Shown: positions 42,588 through 50,966 of the stretch, in pieces
How positions within the stretch are numbered: position 1 is the first letter of the stretch
How the letters are laid out: each line of letters starts with the position of its first letter
NCBI GenBank assembly: GCA_963837425.1
Contig: CAWINH010000005.1
Span: forward strand, 310,001-374,000
Direction: 5' to 3'
Source of the DNA: CAWINH01 sp963837425
GTDB taxonomy: Bacteria; Chloroflexota; Limnocylindria; QHBO01
DNA: 64,000 bases
Notes under the pieces: generated by a model
Seen by the model: the letters and a program-made list of their open reading frames with translations, nothing else
What the model was told of the DNA's origin: nothing
The model's database searches: none
Program-made: the position numbers and the translations under genes

Positions 42588-43902
42588 CGGCACCGAACAG
42601 CAGACCGCGATCGAGGCGGCAATCGCGCGGATGGTGGCGAACGGCCGCCTCAGCCGGCGCGATTTCCTCAAGCGAGCCGGCCAGGGCGGCGCCTACGTCG
42701 GTGGAGCACTCTCGATCTCTGCCCTGCTGGCCGCGTGCGGCATCTCCGGGACGTCCACCGCTCCGAGCACGAGCGCGGCACCCGCGTCGGTTGGCACGTC
42801 GGTGGCCCCCACGCCGGTGCCGACCCCCGCCGGACAGCTGAACTTCGCGAACTGGCCGCTCTACATTGACACCGACGACGAGGACCCGACGAAGCACAAG
42901 ACGATCGAGGACTTCACGGCAGCGACCGGCATCGCGGTGAAGTACACCGAGTCGATCGAGGACAACCAGTCCTTCTTCGGCACGATCCAGCCTGACCTGT
43001 CGGCCGGCAACGACACTGGCTGGGACCTGATGGTCCTCACCGACTGGCTCATCGGCAAAATGATCGGTCTGAACTTCCTCGAGGAGATCGATACCGCCGG
43101 GCTGATCCCGAACTTCGCCGCGCACGCGGGCGACAAGTACAAGAACCCGACCTACGACGCGAACAACGCGCATTCGGTGCCGTGGCAGTCGGGGATCACC
43201 GGCATCGGCTACAACCCGACGCTCACCGGGCGCGAGATCACGAGCTTCAACGACCTGTTCGATCCCGCCTTCAAAGGCAAGGTCGGGATGTTCACCGAGA
43301 TGCGCGACACGATGAACCTGGCACTGCTCGGGATCGGCGTGAAGCCGCAGGACGCGACGCTGACCGACGTCCAGAACGCCCAGAAGAAGCTCCTCGACCA
43401 GGCGAATGCGGGGATCGTGCGCCAGTACTACGGCAACGAGTACGCGGACGCCCTGTCGAAGGGCGACATCTGGCTCGGGATGGCCTGGTCGGGCGACATC
43501 TTCCAGCTCCAGTTCGACAACCCCGACCTGAAGTTCGTCGTCCCGAACGAGGGCGGAATCCTGTGGGTCGACAACATGTGCATCCCGGCCAAGGCCCAGC
43601 ACCCGATCGACGCCCAGATGTTCATGAACTTCGTCTACCAGCCGGCGATCGCGGCCCAGATCACGGAGTGGGTGAATTACATCTGCCCGGTCCCCGAGGC
43701 GAAGGCGATCATCCAGCAGGACGCGACCGACGCGGCGGACGGCGGCGACCCGGACACGGCGGACTACCTGAATGCGGTGGCCGACTCCCCGCTCGTCTTC
43801 CCGACCGAAGACATGCTCTCGAAGGTCTACAGCTACAAGCTGCTGACCGATGACGAAGAGCAGCAGTGGAACGATCTCTTCCAGCAGGTCGTGCAGGGCT
43901 GA
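42580..43902 (+). CDS. potD: Spermidine/putrescine-binding Tat lipoprotein
   Basis: 440 residues. A twin-arginine signal (SRRDFLKRAG, Arg26-Arg27) is followed by a hydrophobic stretch ending in LLAAC (Cys53), so it is a Tat-exported lipoprotein. A Ser/Thr/Pro linker leads to the PotD-type fold, starting at LNFANWPLYID. The conserved WDLMVLTDW and GMAWSGD segments are typical of polyamine binders. The ATG at 42580 has AAGGAG upstream and overlaps the potA end; an in-frame ATG at 42535 would put an odd extension before the Tat motif. Confidence 0.93.
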   Translation: MTDGTEQQTAIEAAIARMVANGRLSRRDFLKRAGQGGAYVGGALSISALLAACGISGTSTAPSTSAAPASVGTSVAPTPVPTPAGQLNFANWPLYIDTDDEDPTKHKTIEDFTAATGIAVKYTESIEDNQSFFGTIQPDLSAGNDTGWDLMVLTDWLIGKMIGLNFLEEIDTAGLIPNFAAHAGDKYKNPTYDANNAHSVPWQSGITGIGYNPTLTGREITSFNDLFDPAFKGKVGMFTEMRDTMNLALLGIGVKPQDATLTDVQNAQKKLLDQANAGIVRQYYGNEYADALSKGDIWLGMAWSGDIFQLQFDNPDLKFVVPNEGGILWVDNMCIPAKAQHPIDAQMFMNFVYQPAIAAQITEWVNYICPVPEAKAIIQQDATDAADGGDPDTADYLNAVADSPLVFPTEDMLSKVYSYKLLTDDEEQQWNDLFQQVVQG

Positions 43903-43906
43903 TTCG

Positions 43907-44761
43907 ATGTTCCGGCGGCTGCGCGGGGCGTTTCCGTACCTGCTCCTCACGCCGGGCGGCCTGTGGCTGACGTTCTTCTTCGCGCTGCCGGTGCTGATCA
44001 TGGCATCGGTCTCGCTCGAGACCGGATCGCTGGCCCGGGGCTTCGGGCTGACGTGGAACTTCGGGATCTACCCCGAGGCGATAGCCCGCTGGGACGTCCA
44101 GCTCCTGCGCTCGGTCGAATACGGCCTGATCGCGACCGCGCTGACGATGCTCATCGGCTACCCGATGGCCTACACGATCGCGTTCCGTGGCGGTCGCTAC
44201 AAGAACATCCTGCTGCTGCTCGTGATCCTCCCCTTCTTCACGAGCTTCATCATCCGCACCATCAGCTGGAAGTTCGTCCTGGCCGATCAGGGGGTCCTGC
44301 TCGGGACCCTCAAGAGCTGGGGCCTGCTCGACTCGACGTTCCACCTCATCGCCACCCCGATCGCGGTGGTGAGCGGGATCACCTACAACTTCCTGCCGTT
44401 CGTGGTGCTGCCGCTGTACGTGACCCTCGAGAAGATCAACCCGAGCCTGATCGAGGCGGCGACGGACCTGTACGCGAGCCGATTCCGTGCCTTCCTGCGG
44501 GTGACGCTGCCGCTCTCGCTGCCGGGCGTCTTCGCCGCCTCGCTGCTCAGCTTCATCCCAGCGGTCGGTGACTACGTCAACGCGCTCCTGCTCGGCAGCC
44601 GCGACACGACGATGATCGGCAACGTCGTCCAGGTGCTCTACCTGCAGAACAACGACTACCCGCAGGCGTCCGCACTGAGCGTCGTGCTCATGGTAGCGCT
44701 GCTGATCGGGGTCCTCGTCTACCAGCGCATCCTCGGGGGAGAGGAGCTGACGGCAGGATGA
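43907..44761 (+). CDS. potB: Polyamine ABC transporter permease PotB
   Basis: 284 residues with six predicted membrane helices, starting at PYLLLTPGGLWLTFFFALPVLI. The ATPase-contact EAA loop reads SLIEAATDLYASRFRAFLRV. PotB-type features include SFIIRTISWKFVL and the sequence around PAVGDYVNALLLGS. It starts at an ATG four bases after the potD stop. The end overlaps potC (ATGA). Confidence 0.93.
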   Translation: MFRRLRGAFPYLLLTPGGLWLTFFFALPVLIMASVSLETGSLARGFGLTWNFGIYPEAIARWDVQLLRSVEYGLIATALTMLIGYPMAYTIAFRGGRYKNILLLLVILPFFTSFIIRTISWKFVLADQGVLLGTLKSWGLLDSTFHLIATPIAVVSGITYNFLPFVVLPLYVTLEKINPSLIEAATDLYASRFRAFLRVTLPLSLPGVFAASLLSFIPAVGDYVNALLLGSRDTTMIGNVVQVLYLQNNDYPQASALSVVLMVALLIGVLVYQRILGGEELTAG

Positions 44762-45612
44762 CCGCTCCGTCCGCTCCGCTCTACCGACCGCCGCTTCGCC
44801 AGCGCGTGAGCACCCGGGTCCTGCCCGTATTCACCGGGTTGGCGGTGCTCTACCTGTTCCTGCCGATCGCGGTGATGATCCTCTTCGGCTTCAACCAGGT
44901 GCATGGCAAGTTCAACTTCACGTGGAACGGGTTCACGTTCGAAAACTACGGGAACCTGCTCGCGTATCCGGGCCTCACCGATTCCCTGAAGAACAGCCTC
45001 ATCGTGGCGGTGGTGGCCACGATCCTGGCCACGACGCTCGGGACGCTGATCGGGCTGGCCCTGACCCGCTACCAGTTCGCCGGGCGCGGTCCGCTCAACC
45101 TCCTGATATTCCTGCCGATCGCAACGCCGGAGATTGTCCTCGGCGCGTCGCTCCTGTCGCTGTTCGTCTCGATGGCGATCATCCGCGGTCTGCTGACGAT
45201 CGTGATCGCGCACGTGATGTTCGACATCAGCTACGTGGTCATCACCGTCCGCGCCCGGATCGCCGGCTTCGACCGGCACCTCGAGGAGGCCGCCATGGAC
45301 CTCGGCGCCGACGAATTCACGACCTTCCGCAAGGTCACCTTCCCGCTGATCTTTCCCGGCATCCTGGCCGCAGCGCTCCTGGCCTTCGCCCTGTCGATCG
45401 ATGACTTCGTGATCACGCAGTTCACCGCCGGCCAGACCGTCACCTTCCCGCTCTGGGTCTATGGCGCATCCCGGATCGGAGTGCCGCCGCAGGTCAACGT
45501 CATGGGCACCCTGATCTTCGTGATCGCGCTCCTCGGAATCGGGGCGTGGATCTGGCTGCAGCGCCGCACCCTGGTCGTCGCCCGACCGATCGCCAGGCCA
45601 GAGCCCGAGTAG
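44758..45612 (+). CDS. potC: Polyamine ABC transporter permease PotC
   Basis: 284 residues with six predicted helices. The EAA loop is HLEEAAMDLGADEFTTFRKV, and the characteristic PotC stretch LAFALSIDDFVITQF is present. It pairs with PotB to form the channel. The last residues after the final helix are basic. The regulator gene follows after nine bases in the same direction, so the polyamine operon continues. Confidence 0.93.
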   Translation: MTAPSAPLYRPPLRQRVSTRVLPVFTGLAVLYLFLPIAVMILFGFNQVHGKFNFTWNGFTFENYGNLLAYPGLTDSLKNSLIVAVVATILATTLGTLIGLALTRYQFAGRGPLNLLIFLPIATPEIVLGASLLSLFVSMAIIRGLLTIVIAHVMFDISYVVITVRARIAGFDRHLEEAAMDLGADEFTTFRKVTFPLIFPGILAAALLAFALSIDDFVITQFTAGQTVTFPLWVYGASRIGVPPQVNVMGTLIFVIALLGIGAWIWLQRRTLVVARPIARPEPE

Positions 45613-45621
45613 GTCCCGACC

Positions 45622-46470
45622 GTGCGCCGCCCAGCCGATGCGCCAACCGCCTCGCCACGCTCACGCCGGACCAGGGCCGGGGATGGGCGACACGCGAGCC
45701 TGCTGCGCATCGGCGAGGTGGCCCGCCGAGTCGGGGTCTCGGCCAGCGCCCTGCGTCAGTGGGAACGCCAGGGTCTCGTAACGCCCTCGCGCTCGCGTGG
45801 CTCGTATCGTCTCTACAGCGAGGCCGACCTCGAGCATCTCACCGAGGTTCGGCGCTTGCGCGCCGTCGAGCGGGTCAACGCGCCGGGGATCAGGCGCCTG
45901 CTCGGCCGGCAACTCGACTCGAGCACCCACCAGGCCGTGCTCGACGGAGCCGCGCTTCGCGAACTCCGGAAGGGACGCGGCCTCTCGCTGCACGAGGCGG
46001 CCGCGCTCTCCGGCCTCTCGGCGAGCCACGTCAGTGGCATCGAGCGCGGCGCGACGGCCGCCAGCGTCGCCACCATTGCGCGCCTGACCAGCGCATACGG
46101 CACGACGCTCGGTGCGCAGATCGCTCCGGTGCCACGCTCGCGGCTCGTCCGCGGCTCGCAGCGACGGGCGATCGACCTCGGCGACGAGACGGTCCACGTC
46201 GAGCAGCTCGCGAACGACGCGGCGCAGCTCGAGCCCCAGCTCTTTCGCCTGGCCCCCGGGGCGTCGAGCCAGGGGGCCTACCAGCACGATGGCGAGGAGT
46301 TCCTCTTCGTCCTGACCGGCAGCCTGACGATCTGGGTCGGCGGCACCGAGCGCTACCTGCTCGAGGCCGGCGACGCGCTCACCTTCCCCTCCAACCTGCC
46401 GCACCGCTGGCGGAACACCGCTCGCGAGGAGACCAGCCTGCTATGGATCAACACGCCCCCGACGTTCTGA
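45622..46470 (+). CDS. MerR-XRE-cupin triple-domain regulator
   Basis: 282 residues with two DNA-binding domains and one ligand domain. MerR-type winged helix (about 27-95): LRIGEVARRVGVSASALRQW, then GSYRLYSEADLEHL. XRE-type helix-turn-helix (about 108-165): LRELRKGRGLSLHEAAALSG and ASHVSGIERG. Cupin (about 205-278): YQHDGEEFLFVLTG and LPHRW. XRE-cupin is the PuuR layout for putrescine control; an added MerR head is unusual. It starts at a GTG at 45622. It probably senses a polyamine or its degradation product and controls this operon. Confidence 0.9.
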   Translation: MRRPADAPTASPRSRRTRAGDGRHASLLRIGEVARRVGVSASALRQWERQGLVTPSRSRGSYRLYSEADLEHLTEVRRLRAVERVNAPGIRRLLGRQLDSSTHQAVLDGAALRELRKGRGLSLHEAAALSGLSASHVSGIERGATAASVATIARLTSAYGTTLGAQIAPVPRSRLVRGSQRRAIDLGDETVHVEQLANDAAQLEPQLFRLAPGASSQGAYQHDGEEFLFVLTGSLTIWVGGTERYLLEAGDALTFPSNLPHRWRNTAREETSLLWINTPPTF

Positions 46471-47783
46471 CCGCCCCGCGCACCGACGCACAGCACTGGC
46501 TCGAGGCGCGCGGCAGCGTGCCCCCGGTCTGGGCCCGCTACACGGACCTCGTCGTCGAGCGCGGCTCCGGCTCCTGGATCGAGACCGTGGACGGCGAGCG
46601 ATATCTCGACTACACCTCCGGCATCGGCGTCACGAGCACAGGCCACGCGCACCCCCGGGTTGCGGCGGCGATCGCCGACCAGGCGTCGCGCATCATCCAC
46701 GCCCAGCAGAACATCCTCTATCACAAGCCGGGCCTCGAGCTCCACGAGCGGCTGCCGCGCACGTTCCCCGGTCTGGCCGATGGCGAGGAGGCAGCGCTCT
46801 TCCTCTCGAACTCCGGGGCGGAGGCGGTCGAGGCCGCCGTGAAGCTCGCGAAGTACGCGACCCGGCGCCCGGCGATCGTCGCCTTCCGGGGCGGCTTCCA
46901 CGGACGGACGCACGGGGCCATGGCCCTCACCAGCTCGGGGGTCAAGTACCGGGGCCACTTCGAGCCGCTGCTCGGTGGCGTCCACTTCGCGCCGTACCCC
47001 TACGTCCTGCGCAACCCGACCGGCCGGACCGATGCGGCCGCGGTCGCGCACAGCATGGCGACGATCGACGAGCTGTTCGCGACCCTCATCTACCCCGACG
47101 ATGTGGCCGCCTTCATCGTGGAGCCGATCCTCGGCGAGGGCGGATACGTGGTCCCGCCCGACGCGTTCCTCCCCGCGCTCCGCGAGCTGGCCGATCGCCA
47201 CGGGATCCTGCTCATCGCCGACGAGGTGCAGTCCGGCTTCGGACGGTCAGGACGGATGTGGGCCAGCGAGTGGAGCGGCGTCCGACCCGACATCGTGGTC
47301 ATGGCCAAGGGGATCGCCTCGGGGATGCCACTCTCCGGGATCCTCGCCTCGCGGGCACTCATGGAGCGCTTCGGCCCGGGCGCCCACGGCGGAACCTACG
47401 GCGGGAACGCGGTGAGCTGCGCGGCGGCGGTGGCGACCCTCGACGTCATCCGCGACGAGGACCTCATTGACAATGCCGCGCGCCAGGGCGAGCGGCTCCT
47501 CGCCGGGCTGCGAGCCGCAGCCGCCGGGCATCCGCATGTCGCCGACGTGCGCGGCCGCGGCCTGATGATCGGCATCGAGTTCGCCGACGGCGATTCGCTG
47601 ACGCCGCGTCCCGACCTCGTCGCCGCTCTCCTCGCCGCGGCGCGCGAGCGGCACCTCCTGCTCCTGTCATGCGGGACCCGGGGCCAGGTCGTGCGGGTCA
47701 TCCCGCCCCTCGTGACGACGGCCGAAGAGGTCGAAACCGCGATCGCGACGATCGGCGAGTCGCTCGACGCCATCGGCGCCTGA
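46443..47783 (+). CDS. Class III aminotransferase (GabT/putrescine aminotransferase type)
   Basis: 446 residues of PLP fold type I. PLP contacts are SNSGAEAVEAA (about 123-133) and ADEVQSGFGR (Asp260), and the Schiff-base lysine is Lys289 in VVMAKGIASG. The C-terminal GRGLMIGIEF is typical of GABA or putrescine transaminases. The ATG at 46443 lies inside the end of the regulator gene (28-base overlap). Given the transporter upstream, putrescine, GABA or a related omega-amine is the likely substrate. The aldehyde dehydrogenase at 56.3 kb could take the next step. Confidence 0.93.
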   Translation: MDQHAPDVLTAPRTDAQHWLEARGSVPPVWARYTDLVVERGSGSWIETVDGERYLDYTSGIGVTSTGHAHPRVAAAIADQASRIIHAQQNILYHKPGLELHERLPRTFPGLADGEEAALFLSNSGAEAVEAAVKLAKYATRRPAIVAFRGGFHGRTHGAMALTSSGVKYRGHFEPLLGGVHFAPYPYVLRNPTGRTDAAAVAHSMATIDELFATLIYPDDVAAFIVEPILGEGGYVVPPDAFLPALRELADRHGILLIADEVQSGFGRSGRMWASEWSGVRPDIVVMAKGIASGMPLSGILASRALMERFGPGAHGGTYGGNAVSCAAAVATLDVIRDEDLIDNAARQGERLLAGLRAAAAGHPHVADVRGRGLMIGIEFADGDSLTPRPDLVAALLAAARERHLLLLSCGTRGQVVRVIPPLVTTAEEVETAIATIGESLDAIGA

Positions 47784-47791
47784 GACACCCC

Positions 47792-47810
47792 GGCCGCGCC
47801 GAGCGCGGCC
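47792..47810 (+). terminator. Bidirectional terminator hairpin
   Basis: GGCCGCGC and GCGCGGCC form a perfect 8-base stem around CGA. It fills the gap between the stops of the aminotransferase gene (plus) and the flavin reductase gene (minus), so it can end both. Confidence 0.6.
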
Positions 47811-48365
47811 CTATCGGCCCGGTGGCGTCAGCCGGCGGTAGCCGGACGCATACCAGATCAGCGGCTCGGCGTGCTCCTCGAAGCCGGCCGCCACGATCTC
47901 CCCGACGAAGATCGAGTGGTCGCCGCCCGGGTGGGTGGCGATCAGCCGGCAGTCGAAGTACGCGATCGCGCCCTCGAGGATCGGCGAGCCGGTCTCCGCC
48001 TCGCGCCACGGCGCGTCGCAGAAGCGCTGGAGCTTGGCCGCGGTCGTGGACTGCGCAAAGCAGTCGGCGAGCTCCTGCTGGCCATCGGCGAGGATGCTGA
48101 TCGCGAAGGCGTGGCTGCCAATGATCGCGCCATGCGTCTCCGACTTGCGGTTCACGCTGGCCAGCATGAGCGGCGGGTCGATGCTGACGCTGGCGATGGC
48201 GTTGGCGGTCATGCCCGCCAGCAGCGGGCCCTCCCGCGCCGCGATCACCGTCACCCCGGTCGCGAATCGAGCCATCATCGAGCGCAGCCAGCCCTGCTGC
48301 TCGGTCGTCATCGGCGCAACGCTGGCCCCCGCCGGGGCGCGCTCGATGCGGGTCGAACCCTCCAT
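47811..48365 (-). CDS. Flavin reductase-like protein
   Basis: 184 residues of the flavin reductase-like (HpaC/split-barrel) family. Key segments are RFATGVTVIAAREG, the flavin-contact region GMTANAIASVSIDPPLMLASV, and the late GDHSIFVGEIV with its His. Such enzymes make reduced FMN or FAD for a partner monooxygenase. The LLM gene at 49062, three genes upstream in the same run, is the obvious partner. Its ATG overlaps the previous gene stop. Confidence 0.9.
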   Translation of the reverse strand: MEGSTRIERAPAGASVAPMTTEQQGWLRSMMARFATGVTVIAAREGPLLAGMTANAIASVSIDPPLMLASVNRKSETHGAIIGSHAFAISILADGQQELADCFAQSTTAAKLQRFCDAPWREAETGSPILEGAIAYFDCRLIATHPGGDHSIFVGEIVAAGFEEHAEPLIWYASGYRRLTPPGR

Positions 48366-48658
48366 CAGCGGTAGCGCTCGAGCTTCTCGAGGATCGCGTT
48401 CGCCGCCGCCCAGGCGTCGCCGGTCGGCTCGTCGCCGGGATGGAGGTGGAGGAGCGGAACGGTGTTCCAGCTCGGCCCGTCGACGCTCGGAATATGGATC
48501 GACAGATCCCCGACGTCGAGCAGCGCGACGACCGTCGCGCCGCGCGCGCCGCCGCGTGCCAGGGCGGCATCCAGCGCGTTTGCGAATTCGCCCGGCGGTC
48601 CGAACTCCTGGCCGATGCGCATGGCGATGAGTCCCGAGGTCGGCGGCAGGACGCTCAT
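48365..48658 (-). CDS. Small hypothetical protein in the flavin-monooxygenase run
   Basis: 97 residues, soluble. The middle contains GARGATVVALLDVGDLSIHI and the end is WAAANAILEKLERYR. No family recognised. Both ends overlap neighbouring genes (ATGA at 48658 and at 48365), which supports real coding and co-translation with the flavin reductase gene. It could be an accessory or assembly factor; nothing in the sequence says which. Confidence 0.6.
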   Translation of the reverse strand: MSVLPPTSGLIAMRIGQEFGPPGEFANALDAALARGGARGATVVALLDVGDLSIHIPSVDGPSWNTVPLLHLHPGDEPTGDAWAAANAILEKLERYR

Positions 48659-49041
48659 GTCAGCGCGCCCGCCAGCCAGCCGAAGAGGGTAAGGCTGCCG
48701 AGAATCAACAGGCCGACGACGAGCAGGACGAGGCCGAAGCCGATCGCGTTGGCCCAGGCCGGGACGCGGGCGGTCGAGGTCCGCACGGACCCGGCGGCCA
48801 GCCACACGGCGAGCGCATCGCCGTCCATCCGCAGCTCGACGTCGTCGTCGAGGGGCACGACGACCACCCGGTCGCGATCCGCCAGCCGCTCCCCGGTGAC
48901 GAGGGCACGTGACGCTTCTCCCTCGCGGACGAGCAGCGCATGATCGCCGGCCGCGTTGGTCAGCGACAGCGCCTCCAGCCTGCCCGAACTGCCGAGCGGG
49001 ACCGATGCGGGCTCGCGGTCGATGATCCCCTGGCTGCCCAT
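48655..49041 (-). CDS. Hypothetical membrane-anchored protein
   Basis: 128 residues. The first 90 form a small beta-rich domain (GDHALLVREGEASRALVTGE, DRVVVVPLDDDVEL). One C-terminal membrane helix follows (about 97-120, AIGFGLVLLVVGLLILG). The domain would lie on one face of the membrane. No family recognised. It overlaps the next small gene by four bases. The LLM gene is 20 bases upstream, so the four genes likely form one transcript. Confidence 0.6.
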   Translation of the reverse strand: MGSQGIIDREPASVPLGSSGRLEALSLTNAAGDHALLVREGEASRALVTGERLADRDRVVVVPLDDDVELRMDGDALAVWLAAGSVRTSTARVPAWANAIGFGLVLLVVGLLILGSLTLFGWLAGALT

Positions 49042-49061
49042 CGCGGCGAGGATACCAGCCG

Positions 49062-49976
49062 TCAGCCGTCGAGCAGCGCGAGCGCCGGCTCCAGGGCGGC
49101 GACCGTCTCGGGCGTGATCGGGTCGAGCACGAGCTGCACATGGCGCACGCCCTCGGCGGCGAACGCGTGAAGCGCGGCCGCCAGGTGCTGCGGGTCGCCG
49201 TTGATCGGTTCGACATCGGGGCGTGTGAAGTCACCTGACTCACGACCCCGGGCACCTGGGAACGAGACGTACAGGGCCAGGCTGCGCTCGATCTCTGCCG
49301 GGTCGCGGGCGGCCGCCACGCAGGCCGCGTCCACCTTGTCGCGAAGTGGCCGATACCCCGCCGGGGTGTTGCCGAACCAGGTAAACCACGCGTTCCAGGA
49401 CTCCACGTGCGGGAGGGTGATGGCCAGCATCCGCGGTCCCTCGGAACCGACCATCAGCGGGGGGCCGCCGGGCCGTGGCCCGCGCGGCACCAGCTCGCAA
49501 TCGGCGAGGTCGTAATACGTTCCGTGGAAGTCGCAGCGGCCTTCGCGCAGCAGCCGGCGGATGATCGTGAAGGCCTCCTCGAAACGGCTCACCCGATGGT
49601 CGAACGGGAACCCGTAGGCGGCGTATTCCGGCTCGTTCCAGCCAGCCCCCAGGCCGAGCACGAGCCGGCCGCCGCTGATCTCCTCGAGGGTGGCCGCCTT
49701 CTTCGCGATCATCGCCGGGTTGTGGAAGCTGGTGGCCGCCACGAGCGGACCGAGCTCGATCCTCTTGGTCACCGCCGCGACCGCCGCGAGCGTGGTCCAT
49801 GCCTCCCACGGCCCGCGCGACGGCTGGCCCGCATCGCGGTACAGGAGGTGGTCTCCGACCCAGATCGAATCGAGCCCGATGCCCTCCGCGGTCTCCGCCA
49901 TCTGGCGCAGCTGCTCCCAGCGAGCGACGTACTCGACCTCGGGAAGCTGGACACCGATCCGCAGCGGCCTGCTCAC
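49062..49976 (-). CDS. LLM-class flavin-dependent oxidoreductase
   Basis: 304 residues of the luciferase-like barrel family. Landmarks: RIGVQLPEVEY at the start, GLDSIWVGDHLLYRD, ATSFHNPAMIAKKAATLEEISGG and LVLGLGAGWNEPEYAAYGFPF. It may act as an FMNH2 monooxygenase supplied by the flavin reductase in the same run, or as an F420 enzyme. It is the first gene of the four-gene run. About 110 bases separate it from the ABC permease gene downstream of it on the map, without a clear site. Confidence 0.9.
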   Translation of the reverse strand: MSRPLRIGVQLPEVEYVARWEQLRQMAETAEGIGLDSIWVGDHLLYRDAGQPSRGPWEAWTTLAAVAAVTKRIELGPLVAATSFHNPAMIAKKAATLEEISGGRLVLGLGAGWNEPEYAAYGFPFDHRVSRFEEAFTIIRRLLREGRCDFHGTYYDLADCELVPRGPRPGGPPLMVGSEGPRMLAITLPHVESWNAWFTWFGNTPAGYRPLRDKVDAACVAAARDPAEIERSLALYVSFPGARGRESGDFTRPDVEPINGDPQHLAAALHAFAAEGVRHVQLVLDPITPETVAALEPALALLDG

Positions 49977-50087
49977 GCCACGATTCTCGCGCTTCGGAGC
50001 TGTTTCATTCTGCCTTCTTGGTAAGCCGCCAGTAAGGGGGCTCGAATCGCTGCGACGTCCCGGGATTTGGTGCTGCCCCCGCGCCGA

Positions 50088-50966
50088 TCAGAGATCGCGC
50101 CGACCGAAGCTCCAGGCCGCGAGCCCGACGGCGCTGATCACCCAGGCCAGCACCCAGACCAGGTAGGTCACCGAGGGCGGGCCGGCGGCGAAGAACGGGA
50201 ACGCGGCGAACTGCGGCCCGGCGGCCGAGCCGGCCAGGATCACGGAGCCGGGCTCGAGGTGGTAGATCGCGCCCCGCCACAACCCATCGGTCGGCAGGAG
50301 CAGGCGGGTGGCGGTGCCAATCCCGGCGGTCACCGGGTCGTCGAAGGCGGCGCCGATCCCGCCCACGAGCCCACCGAGCCATCCAAGGCCGAACAGCAGC
50401 ATCGCGACAATGCCGGCGGTGACCGGTGCCAACCTCGTACTGAGCGCGAGCGCGACCGAGAGCATGACCAATCCCTCGGCCGCGACATAGAGGCTGGCCT
50501 CGACCGGGTGGGGCGGCGCGTAGCCGGTCGTCAGCAGGATCGCCCCGTACTCGAGCCACGCGGCACACAGGGTGTAGACGACCACCACGATCGCCAGCGC
50601 CAGCCACTTGCCGAGCAGGATCGCGGACCGCGCCACCGGGCGTGCGAGCACCGCGAGCATCTCGCCGCTCTCGATCTCGCCGGCGACCGACGGCGACGCG
50701 GCAAACACCCCGCCGAGAGCCACGACGAAGCTGAACATGAACATGACGAGGATGAGCAGCTGCGAGGCGATCGCCTGCAGCTGCGTCGTGGTGATTCGTC
50801 CGCCGGGGCCATTTTCGAAGTTCGGCAGCTGCGCGTAACCCCACGCCGTGAGCGCGATTGCGAGCAGCGAGATGGCGCCGAGCGCGAGCAGCAGCCGGCG
50901 GCGCACTCCCTCGCGCAGGGTGACCCGCACGACGATCCACAGGACGCGGGCACGCAACGCGATCAT
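50088..50966 (-). CDS. ABC-2 type transporter permease
   Basis: 292 residues with six predicted membrane helices: one near 25-45 (RLLLALGAISLLAIALTAWG), then about 70-95, 115-140, 155-180, 185-205 and 265-285. The cytoplasmic segment SVAGEIESGEMLAVLARPVARS between helices 2 and 3 is typical of ABC-2 exporters of the NosY/drug-export kind. The ATG at 50966 overlaps the stop of the ATPase gene. Together they make a simple two-gene exporter. Confidence 0.88.
   Translation of the reverse strand: MIALRARVLWIVVRVTLREGVRRRLLLALGAISLLAIALTAWGYAQLPNFENGPGGRITTTQLQAIASQLLILVMFMFSFVVALGGVFAASPSVAGEIESGEMLAVLARPVARSAILLGKWLALAIVVVVYTLCAAWLEYGAILLTTGYAPPHPVEASLYVAAEGLVMLSVALALSTRLAPVTAGIVAMLLFGLGWLGGLVGGIGAAFDDPVTAGIGTATRLLLPTDGLWRGAIYHLEPGSVILAGSAAGPQFAAFPFFAAGPPSVTYLVWVLAWVISAVGLAAWSFGRRDL

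Noticed and set aside
49980..50087. A tRNA or its fragment around TCGAAT-like bases near 50041.
   Set aside because: No acceptor or anticodon arm can be folded; only the short match exists.
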